DNA of 38,923 nt from Streptomyces scabichelini (lineage in GTDB: Bacteria; Actinomycetota; Actinomycetes; Streptomycetales; Streptomycetaceae): the NCBI RefSeq assembly GCF_011045015.1, contig NZ_JAAKZY010000091.1:1-38923 (forward strand), read 5' to 3'. Below are positions 33,323 to 38,923 of this stretch, piece after piece. Position 1 is the stretch's first letter, and each line of letters opens with the position of its first letter. The position numbers and the translations under genes were made by a program. The notes under the pieces were generated by a model. It saw nothing but the letters and a program-made list of their open reading frames with translations. It had not been told where the DNA came from and did no database searches.

Positions 33323-34024
33323 TTACGCGTTCGCGCTGCCCCATGAAAGAGCCCGCTCAGCGAATGCGGAGCGATTCACACCCGTGCACTCGGCGGCGAG
33401 TTTGGCCATTGCTGCCCGCAGCTTGGCATACGCCGTAGGCGCTGCCTGTAGCTTCCTGGCAGTCTCATTGCCGTTGTTGGCCTCACGCTGAATGAAAGCG
33501 GCCTCAGCGGCTATCCGCAGCGCCTTAGCGTCAGCATTCCGGCCCGTCGCCACGAGTTCGAGCCAGGGCGAAAGTGCGAGCTGAGACAGCGCGCCACCCG
33601 CAGCGACAAGGGTCCGGAAAACGTCGTTCAGCGACAGGTCATTCCGACGGAGAACTTGCTCAGCGTCGCTGCGTGCAATCAGCGCTTCGGTGCCGGTCGG
33701 CGCCTTGAAAATTGCCACGCGGAGGTCTGCCAGATAGACCGTTTCGACTACGTCGATACTGCCCTTCCAGTCGCTGTAAGCGCGCTCGGCAGTAAGAAGG
33801 ATTTCATCGGCCTCAGCACGGCGACCAGCCGGATACTTGCGGACATCAGCGAGCGTGCGCTGAGCCTCAATGGCGGCATTAATCAGCTTGGAGGCAATCC
33901 CAGGGGCGCCGTCCGAATCAACTCCCTTGGACTGCTCGTCGACGACGCGCCGGGCGGCAGTGATGACCGGGCTTAGTTCGTTGGCCTCTTTGAGAAGGTC
34001 TTCGGGGCGGAAAGTGATGGACAT
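33323..34024 (-). CDS. 233-aa helical protein, function unknown
   Basis: ATG 34024 follows GAGGA at about 3 bp. The protein (MSITFRPEDLLKEANELSPV start) is rich in Ala, Arg and Glu and predicted largely helical from its heptad-like patterns; it has one Cys and no membrane segment. No motif is recognised. It is the largest element gene besides the integrase and XRE regulator and precedes the 59-aa phage-like gene. It could be a structural, scaffold or helper-interference protein, but this is speculation. Confidence 0.72.
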   Translation of the reverse strand: MSITFRPEDLLKEANELSPVITAARRVVDEQSKGVDSDGAPGIASKLINAAIEAQRTLADVRKYPAGRRAEADEILLTAERAYSDWKGSIDVVETVYLADLRVAIFKAPTGTEALIARSDAEQVLRRNDLSLNDVFRTLVAAGGALSQLALSPWLELVATGRNADAKALRIAAEAAFIQREANNGNETARKLQAAPTAYAKLRAAMAKLAAECTGVNRSAFAERALSWGSANA

Positions 34025-34074
34025 GGGTCCTCGTTTCTGCGGGGTCCTAGGAATGGTTCCCAGGAAAAGAGAAA

Positions 34075-34132
34075 GCCCCGTTATGTGAACGATCCTCCCG
34101 GCGGCAACCGAGGATTGTTCACATAACGGGGC
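34075..34132 (-). terminator. very long hairpin upstream of the 233-aa gene
   Basis: A 16-bp perfect stem (34075-34090 with 34117-34132) continues through a G-T pair and six more pairs, 23 in all. On the leftward strand it is followed by TTTCTCTTTT, as in a Rho-independent terminator. It stands only about 50 bp before the 233-aa start codon, so it may also work as an attenuator. Confidence 0.8.
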
Positions 34133-34333
34133 AAGACTGAGTCAGCGTGGTTGCCGTCACACTGAGAGGCGGTGAGCACGTAGGAAATTTCCTAGGTGAC
34201 GAGACTCCCGGCCGAATGGAGGTACGACCGGGGCCCGTGCTGACACACCCGCAAACGGAGGATGACCAATCCCCTCGCTTGGTTAAATTAGAGAGGGGAT
34301 CTCTAGTTCTGTGACGCTGACCAAATGAGAAAT
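34133..34333. promoter_or_regulatory. geneless segment between two terminators
   Basis: It contains the palindrome TAGGAAATTTCCTA (34181-34194), a stem ATCCCCTC...GAGGGGAT (34269-34300), and TTAGAGAGGGG at 34288-34298, which is repeated exactly at 36918-36928 before the integrase gene. It probably holds the promoter of the 233-aa gene and operators; no gene is convincing. Confidence 0.45.
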
Positions 34334-34365
34334 CCCCCGCCACTCCGATTGGGGAGTAACGGGGG
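34334..34365 (-). terminator. terminator downstream of the 51-aa gene
   Basis: CCCCCG (34334-34339) pairs with CGGGGG (34360-34365), with inner ACTCC/GGAGT. On the leftward strand it is followed by ATTTCTCATTT. Confidence 0.7.
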
Positions 34366-34466
34366 CTTCAAGGGCCCTCAGAGGGCTTGTGGGCGCCTTA
34401 GGCGATGCCGGGGCACCTTTCCTTGCGCGAGTGTGAGAAGGCGCCTCAGATCGGCACCTAGGGCTT

Positions 34467-34482
34467 CTAGGAAATTTCCTAG
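34467..34482. promoter_or_regulatory. 16-bp perfect palindrome
   Basis: CTAGGAAATTTCCTAG is a perfect palindrome overlapping the stop codon of the 51-aa gene. Its inner 14 bp recur at 34181-34194, 286 bp away. Candidate operator or other protein-binding site. Confidence 0.6.
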
Positions 34483-34634
34483 CCTCGCGCCTTGACCCTC
34501 TGCCGGTAGGCGCGGGCATTACAAGCGCCCGAGCAGTAGCGGGTAGGACGGCCGTGGCCGGACCAGCGCCGAGCGGGCTTACCGCAGGGGCAGACAGCGG
34601 ACATGCGGGCTTCGTAAACCTCAGAGCGAGTCAT
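34479..34634 (-). CDS. 51-aa zinc-finger miniprotein
   Basis: ATG 34634, 7 bp after AGGAGA. The protein begins MTRSEVYEARMSAVCPCGKP, with CxC near residue 15 and later RYCSGACNARAYRQR. Four cysteines in CxC...CxxxC form can bind one zinc; the Arg-rich end suggests a nucleic-acid role. It is related to the 91-aa gene upstream (GxGRPxRYCSxxC shared). Such small proteins are common in actinophages and integrative elements. Confidence 0.75.
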   Translation of the reverse strand: MTRSEVYEARMSAVCPCGKPARRWSGHGRPTRYCSGACNARAYRQRVKARG

Positions 34635-34701
34635 ACAGGGGTCTCCTATGGTGCTTAGTTGAGCGTTCTCTAAGTTGATCTAGCGGCTGACCTGGGATTA
34701 G

Positions 34702-34790
34702 TGACGAATGACGAATTTTTATTGAATTTCGATATCCCTATAGAGTCTCTTAAGGGAAACCGGGAAGCGTGTTTAAATCGTCATTCGTCA
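34702..34790. repeat. 13-bp inverted repeat around an AT-rich centre
   Basis: TGACGAATGACGA (34702-34714) is inverted at 34778-34790. Each arm contains the 7-bp word TGACGAA/TTCGTCA twice or nearly so. The 63-bp spacer is AT-rich (ATTTTTATTGAATTTCGATAT, GTTTAAA). The arrangement could be an operator pair, a replication origin or a recombination-directionality site. Confidence 0.65.
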
Positions 34791-35063
34791 TGGCTGCTTC
34801 CTCGCTGCGTAGGCTGCACGGTCCCGGCATCCCCGAGAGCAGTAGCGGGCCGGTCGTCCGTTGCCGCTGTACTCAACGAGGTTATTGCAGGTGGGCAGCG
34901 CGCACGGTGGGGCCTGGGAGGCTGCCTCAGCAAACCTCAGGGCCTCGCTTATGAGGGTGTGCGCGACTTCCCGGCTTTCCTCACTGCCGCCCACGGCTTC
35001 CCATGCTGCCGCTTCTGCTGTGCGTAGGTGGCGTAGTAGTCGGTCGTAATTCGCTGAAACCAT
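34788..35063 (-). CDS. 91-aa zinc-finger protein
   Basis: A 91-aa protein: a helical N-terminal half (MVSANYDRLLRHLRTAEAAA) and a C-terminal finger CALPTC...GNGRPARYCSRGC. The finger matches that of the 51-aa protein (GRPxRYCSxxCxxRA), so the two are paralogues or share a domain. The stop lies in the arm of the 13-bp inverted repeat. It is on the same strand as the integrase, and may regulate DNA events of the element; not proven. Confidence 0.75.
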   Translation of the reverse strand: MVSANYDRLLRHLRTAEAAAWEAVGGSEESREVAHTLISEALRFAEAASQAPPCALPTCNNLVEYSGNGRPARYCSRGCRDRAAYAARKQP

Positions 35064-35258
35064 GGCTGAGTGTCCGCGTATTCCGTTGAGGGTGGTCGGT
35101 GTGTCCGTCGAAATACGCCGGAAGTGGGGACCGGAGTCCGCGAAACTCGTCGTAAGTCTCTTTGATCAGAGAGGCCGTATCTAGCGAGAGTACTTGTCGA
35201 GTACGCGTCAATACCTTTAATCGGCTGGCCGCTGTACGGCCGTCTGCGGACACGAGAA

Positions 35259-35291
35259 AGCCCCGCCCGACCACGGGGGCCGAGCGGGGCT
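35259..35291 (-). terminator. terminator after the integrase gene
   Basis: AGCCCCGC (35259-35266) pairs with GCGGGGCT (35284-35291); the leftward strand continues with TTCTCG. It lies 32 bp beyond the integrase stop. Between it and 35064 no gene is seen; GTACT-TGTCG-AGTAC near 35195 is a small palindrome in the likely promoter of the 91-aa gene. Confidence 0.8.
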
Positions 35292-35322
35292 GGGAGGGTC
35301 TGAGTGCGGCCCTCAGGGGTGC

Positions 35323-36909
35323 CTAGTCGAGCAACCCGCTTTCAACCATGGCGATACCGGCAAGCTCACCTGTCGCCGGGTCATTCCTGAACCAGGCCGG
35401 ACCCTCGTAGGTGACCGCTACCCGCGCCGGATCGAACCGCCTAGGGGCGCCCGGGGTTGCCGGACGGATGACCACGCGCGTACCGAGATCAGCGAGCAAG
35501 CTTCGGCGCCCCTCGTCGTCGCGCCGTTCCCACTCCTCCTCAATGGTGCCCCCGGCGTCGACCCATCGGCCTACGGCGTGCTGCGCTTCCGCCTCTAGCT
35601 CCTCTGCGCGTGCCTCTAGCGCTGTGATCTGAGCGGTTACCCGCGCTGCTGCTCGACCACCCGCAGGCAGGTTGGCCAGGTTCCCCGAAAGGTTGTCCAA
35701 CTGACCGTTGACTTCGGCAAGTTGGAGCACGGCACTGCCGTCGGGCTCTGCCCAGCGCATAAGGGCCAGCGCGCCGAACCGCTTCAGGTAATCGGCGGTC
35801 ACAAGATCGTCGAGATAGGGCGCCGTGATGACGTTCGGCCGGTGCTTGCCACGCTTGCCGATCCCTTTCTGGCAGACGTACGTGCTGTAGTCCTTTCCAT
35901 TGACGGCACGACGCTGCCGATATACCGGGCCGTTGCATTCTGAACAGAGCGCTACGTGAAGGAGTAGGGCTTTGCCCGTGCGCTCGGCTCCGCGTCCCCT
36001 CGAATTTCCGTCGATGATCGCGCGCGCCGCTGCCCAGGTTTCCCCGTCGAGAAGCTCGGGCCCTGCGAAAACGGGGCGCCCCTCAGCGTCGAGCACGGCT
36101 TGGTTATGGACAGCGCCGCGCTTCTTTCCGGGAACGGACTGCACAAGCCACCCGCGAAGGGCGGGCGTGTAAAGAACATCCCGCAGCGTGGTCGTGTACC
36201 AACGCTGGGGGTTCTTCTTTTGTCCGTCACGCCCTTCGCGTTCGTGGCTCAGTTTGCGGCCGTCCCGCTGGCGCGCGTGGTCCGCCGGGGGAAGAACTCC
36301 GCGTTTATTGAGTTCGCGGGTAAGGCCGGTCAGCGTGGCGCCGTGATTGATGAGCTTGTCAGCGCATTCGCGGATGATTGCTGCGGCTGTTTCGTCGATA
36401 ATCCAACGCTTGTTGTTTACCGGGCCGGTGACCGCGTAGCCGTAGGGCGCCAATCCGCCCAGGTGGTTACCGCGTGACCGGAAGTGCTTTTTGCTGTCCG
36501 TGATGCGGGCCGTGATCATGTCCCGCTCGTACTCGGCGAATGCGGCAAGTACGTTGATAATGATGCTTGCGTTTTCCGGGCTTACCACGCCGTCCGCTGT
36601 GATGATCGTGGTGTGGGTCGACTTGGCAGCGTCGAGGAGGCGCTGGAATTCCAGAACGCTCCGCGCGTACCGGTCCAGCTTCGCCGCTAGCACGTAGTCA
36701 GCGCGCGGCAGCCACGACAGGACTTCCCGCATTCCGGGGCGGTCTTCGAGCTTGCTCGCTCCGCTCACGTTGGTGTCGGTGGCGACGTGCACCACTTCCC
36801 ACCCGCGCTGTTCGGCGTACGCGCGGCACGCTGCTATGCGGTGGTCGGGTGCCTCTTCGGCGAACAGTCGGGACAGTCGGTCGTAGATGACCACGGTTGG
36901 ACGTCTCAT
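35323..36909 (-). CDS. int: large serine recombinase (integrase)
   Basis: A 528-aa large serine integrase. The resolvase domain has YDRLSR with catalytic Ser13 and Arg11, DRPGM with Arg57 and KLDRYARS (77-84). The recombinase domain (GLAPYGYAVTG onwards) and a zinc-ribbon CSEC...YVC follow, with a coiled-coil segment (LAEVNGQLDNLSGNL...ALEARAEELEAEA) near 400-450. It should join attP and attB and, with a directionality factor, reverse this. ATG 36909 follows AAGGG; GTG 36915 is an alternative. The gene starts 51 bp from attR, the usual position. Confidence 0.93.
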   Translation of the reverse strand: MRRPTVVIYDRLSRLFAEEAPDHRIAACRAYAEQRGWEVVHVATDTNVSGASKLEDRPGMREVLSWLPRADYVLAAKLDRYARSVLEFQRLLDAAKSTHTTIITADGVVSPENASIIINVLAAFAEYERDMITARITDSKKHFRSRGNHLGGLAPYGYAVTGPVNNKRWIIDETAAAIIRECADKLINHGATLTGLTRELNKRGVLPPADHARQRDGRKLSHEREGRDGQKKNPQRWYTTTLRDVLYTPALRGWLVQSVPGKKRGAVHNQAVLDAEGRPVFAGPELLDGETWAAARAIIDGNSRGRGAERTGKALLLHVALCSECNGPVYRQRRAVNGKDYSTYVCQKGIGKRGKHRPNVITAPYLDDLVTADYLKRFGALALMRWAEPDGSAVLQLAEVNGQLDNLSGNLANLPAGGRAAARVTAQITALEARAEELEAEAQHAVGRWVDAGGTIEEEWERRDDEGRRSLLADLGTRVVIRPATPGAPRRFDPARVAVTYEGPAWFRNDPATGELAGIAMVESGLLD

Positions 36910-36937
36910 ATTCACCCTTAGAGAGGGGTTCTCGCCT

Positions 36938-36985
36938 GTGGATGGTTAGGCGAGGCACTCGGGCGGCTGCGGGACTGTCCATGCG
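36938..36985 (+). other. attR junction
   Basis: Element sequence ends with ATGGTT (36942-36947) and AGGCACTC (36953-36960); the GGG core is 36961-36963, then tadA resumes with CGGCTGCGGGACTG. Joined to the left end, AGGCACTC-GGGT-GAGTGCCT and ATGGTT/AACCAT are symmetric about the core, both with a 5-bp gap between inner and outer arms, and a third pair GTG/CAC lies further out. Confidence 0.88.
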
Positions 36986-37273
36986 AATGCGGCGGCAGGC
37001 GTGCCGGCCCGCTTGGAGGCGCTGGGCACGGCGGCGGGACTCGACCGGGCCGCCCTGCACAGCCAGGTGGCGGCCGCGCTGTCGGTGGTGCTCCATCTCG
37101 TACGCGACCGGGTCGGGCGGCGGCGGATCGCCGAGGTGCATGTGCTGGAGCGGGATCCGGCGGGGCTCGTGGTGACGGTGCCGGCACTGCGCTGGGGAGC
37201 GGAGGCCTTCGCGTACGAGCGGGGGTGGGAGCGGCTGCGGGGGCTGCTCGGTGAGAGGAGTGAGGGGCTGTGA
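36964..37273 (+). pseudogene. tadA: tadA, 3' part
   Basis: The remaining 103 codons of tadA: GCGTVHANAA completes the His box, followed by the C-terminal ATPase region (VPARLEALGTAAGL, RDRVGRRRIAEVHVL) and a stop that overlaps tadB by 4 bp. It has no start codon of its own beyond chance ones. It would be translated only after excision, or in part from internal starts. Confidence 0.9.
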
Positions 37274-38160
37274 CGGGGGTCGGAGAGGTGTCGGTGGGTG
37301 CGGCGATGGTGTGTGCCGGGGCGGCGGCCTGGCTGATGGGTGGCCAAGGGCCAGGGGCTCGGCGAGCGCAACTGCTGTGCGCCACTGGCGGGGTGGCGGG
37401 CGCTGGACCGCCGACGAGGGAGCGAAGGGTGCGGGAGCGGGTGGCGCGGGCTGCGGAGCGGTTGCGGCGGCTGCATCGGCTTCGGGGCGAGTGGTGGTCG
37501 CTGGTCGCCGGGTTGGTGGTCGCCGTGCTGGGGGCGTCCGTGGTGCCGCTCGTCGTGGGCGCGCTCGGGGTGCCGCTGGTGAGGCGCGCTCGGCAGGCCG
37601 GGCAGACGCGGCGTACGCGGGAGCGGCGGGCCGCTGCGGTGATCGCGTTGTGCGGGGCGCTCGCGGGTGAGGTGCGCGCCGGGCGGCAGCCGGGCGAGGC
37701 GCTGCTGCGGGCCGCTCGTGACTCCGGTGGGCTCGGCGATGCGCAGGCGGTGGTGCTGGCGGCGGCACGGTTCGGCGGCGATGTGCCCGGTGCGCTCACC
37801 GATGCGGCACGGCGGCAGGGGGCTGAGGGACTGCTGGGCCTTGCCGCGTGCTGGCGGGTCGCCGTGGACCGGGGTGCCGGGCTCGCGGCCGGGCTCGACC
37901 GGCTGGAGGCGGCGTTGCGCGCGGAGCGGGATCAACGGGCGGATCTGCGCGCCCAGTTGGCGGGAGCGCGGTCCACGGCGGTGCTGCTCGCGGGACTGCC
38001 CTTGCTGGGCCTGCTCCTCGGTACCGCGCTCGGCGCCGATCCGCTGCACGTCGTGCTGCACACCGGCGCGGGCCTCGGCTGTCTGCTGGTCGGCGGGGTG
38101 CTGGAGGGCGTCGGGCTGTGGTGGGCGCTGCGGATCGTACGGAGGGCGGAGGCGGTATGA
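37270..38160 (+). CDS. tadB: TadB-like pilus assembly membrane protein
   Basis: A 296-aa T2SSF-family protein. Membrane helices are near 8-24, 77-100, 232-250 and 258-285, and the T2SSF domain lies at about 120-230 (CGALAGEVRAGRQPGEAL; GGDVPGALTDAARR). It forms the inner-membrane platform of the Tad/Flp pilus with TadC. GTG 37270 overlaps the tadA stop (GTGA). Expression depends on the upstream promoter, so the element may also reduce it by polarity. Confidence 0.87.
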   Translation: MTGVGEVSVGAAMVCAGAAAWLMGGQGPGARRAQLLCATGGVAGAGPPTRERRVRERVARAAERLRRLHRLRGEWWSLVAGLVVAVLGASVVPLVVGALGVPLVRRARQAGQTRRTRERRAAAVIALCGALAGEVRAGRQPGEALLRAARDSGGLGDAQAVVLAAARFGGDVPGALTDAARRQGAEGLLGLAACWRVAVDRGAGLAAGLDRLEAALRAERDQRADLRAQLAGARSTAVLLAGLPLLGLLLGTALGADPLHVVLHTGAGLGCLLVGGVLEGVGLWWALRIVRRAEAV

Positions 38161-38923
38161 GCACGGAGGCTGTCCACAGGCTGGGGGTGGCCCTGTGCCT
38201 GGCGACGGGACTGTGGTCGCTGGTGTGGGCCCTGGGAGCGGCGCGGCGGGAGCGGAGGGTGCGCAGGCGGCTGGGGGCGGTGCTGGTCGTGAAGCCGACG
38301 TCCGTCGGACGACGCTTCGACGTTCGGGCCCCGGTGAGGAAGTGGCTGCCGGTGGTCGGCGCCGTGAGCGCCTGCTGGGTGTTCGTCGGCGGCGTCCCCG
38401 GAGTCGTCGTGGGGCTCGTGGCCGGGTTCGGGGTGAGGCGGTGGCAGCGCAGGCCGACGCCGGTGGAGGAGCTCGACTCGGGCCTGGCCGGGCGGCAACT
38501 GCCGCTTGCGGCCGACCTGTTGGCGGCCTGCATCGAGGCGGGCGCCAGCCCTGTGGTGGCGGCTCAGGCCGTGGGGGAGGCGTTGGAAGGGCCCGTGGGA
38601 GACCGGCTCGCGAAGGGCGCCGCCGAGGTCCGGCTCGGGGGTGAACCCGCCGAGGTGTGGCGGGGGTTGGCAGCCCTGCCCGGCGCCCGCGCACTGGCCC
38701 GGTTGCTGGAGCGGGCGGGCGAATCGGGCGTACCTGCGGCGAATCCCGTCGCACGGCTTGCCGCGGAGGCCCGTGCGGAGTGGGGGCGTACGGCCACGGC
38801 ACGTGCGCGGCGGGCGGCCGTCATGGTCACCGCGCCGGTGGGGCTGTGTTTCCTGCCCGCGTTCATCGCCATCGGGGTGCTGCCCGTGGTGATCGGCTTG
38901 GCGGGCGGGGTGCTGGGAGGGGG
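38157..38923 (+). CDS. tadC: TadC-like pilus assembly membrane protein, partial
   Basis: Open from ATG 38157, which overlaps the tadB stop by 4 bp, to the end of the window; at least 255 codons. The start is MSTEAVHRLGVALCL; a first helix (about 8-26), a second and third near 65-95, and a T2SSF segment (LAADLLAACIEAGASPVVAAQ; WRGLAALPGARALARLLERAGESG) are seen. It is the second platform protein of the pilus. The remainder lies beyond the window. Confidence 0.85.
   Translation, partial: MSTEAVHRLGVALCLATGLWSLVWALGAARRERRVRRRLGAVLVVKPTSVGRRFDVRAPVRKWLPVVGAVSACWVFVGGVPGVVVGLVAGFGVRRWQRRPTPVEELDSGLAGRQLPLAADLLAACIEAGASPVVAAQAVGEALEGPVGDRLAKGAAEVRLGGEPAEVWRGLAALPGARALARLLERAGESGVPAANPVARLAAEARAEWGRTATARARRAAVMVTAPVGLCFLPAFIAIGVLPVVIGLAGGVLGG

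Larger units (their letters stand above)
29563..36963. mobile_element. 7.4-kb serine-integrase element inserted in tadA
   Basis: A 7401-bp insertion bounded by GGG on both sides. Removing it and one GGG fuses tadA in frame to 451 codons with an intact NTGHEGGCGTVHAN box. The codon usage and base composition inside are less GC-biased, and TTA/AT-rich stretches occur, which fits recent acquisition. A large serine recombinase sits next to attR. Other genes are short; no replication initiator, FtsK/Tra protein, relaxase, terminase or portal was seen. It resembles a minimal integrative or satellite element, not a full prophage or AICE. Confidence 0.9.

Noticed and set aside
34283..34519. 78-codon leftward frame between two terminators in the element
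   Set aside because: It crosses the terminator hairpin and overlaps the 51-aa zinc-finger gene, which has a good ribosome site and a recognisable motif.
29563..36963. Element considered as an AICE (pSAM2 type) or complete prophage
   Set aside because: AICEs use tyrosine integrases with tRNA sites and carry Rep and FtsK-like genes; prophages need terminase, portal and tail genes. None is present in 7.4 kb.
1..38923. CRISPR arrays, rRNA genes and tRNA genes
   Set aside because: No regularly spaced identical repeats with unique spacers, and no rRNA or complete tRNA pattern was seen by eye.

Overview
The window is high-GC chromosomal DNA from an actinobacterium. GTG starts, strong third-position GC, a WblA-type WhiB protein, a whole chain of Streptomyces-like genes and typical Streptomyces GC-rich interspersed repeats point to Streptomyces or a very close relative.

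Bases 1-28520 and 36964-38923 are a conserved core locus. From memory, its gene order closely matches M. tuberculosis Rv3683 to Rv3657c: a metallophosphoesterase, yqeY, a class A penicillin-binding protein (PonA2-like), wblA (WhiB4-like), two ArsA/GET3-like ATPases, a DUF4177 protein, RidA, a NUDIX hydrolase, a metallo-beta-lactamase-fold hydrolase, Crp, endonuclease III, a second NUDIX hydrolase, a MarP-like membrane serine protease, an EphE-like hydrolase, a holin-like membrane protein, NhaA, acetyl-CoA synthetase, a SulP-STAS-carbonic anhydrase fusion, a CooC-like ATPase, a degenerate Fic-like protein, a HAD phosphatase and a Tad (Flp pilus) cluster of ssd-tadA-tadB-tadC. The ordinary genes deal with envelope synthesis, redox and stress sensing, acetate and bicarbonate metabolism, DNA repair and pilus assembly. 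Many pairs overlap by 4 bp and are probably translationally coupled.

The unusual part is 29563-36963, a 7.4-kb integrated element that splits tadA inside its conserved His box. The junctions share GGG. Removing the element restores one 451-codon tadA frame, and joining its ends gives an attP-like site with symmetric inverted repeats. A large serine recombinase lies at the right end, reading inward. The rest is small genes: a leftward run of four overlapping genes, a rightward trio ending in a WhiJ/Scr1-type XRE regulator with a DUF6879 protein, two related Cys-rich zinc-finger miniproteins, a 233-aa helical protein followed by a 59-aa phage-like protein, and several strong hairpins and palindromes. 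I saw no replication, conjugation, terminase or portal gene, so it looks like a minimal mobilisable or satellite-type element.

Other points of interest in the core: a 16-aa translationally coupled leader that repeats the acetyl-CoA synthetase N-terminus; a 6S-like long hairpin between the Fic-like and HAD genes, the place where scr3559 is described in S. coelicolor; 15-bp-spaced GTGA-N2-TCAC boxes between the PBP gene and wblA; an endonuclease III with a histone H1-like lysine-rich tail; a duplicated 3' end of the EphE-like gene; and several small genes below the usual 60-aa cut-off.
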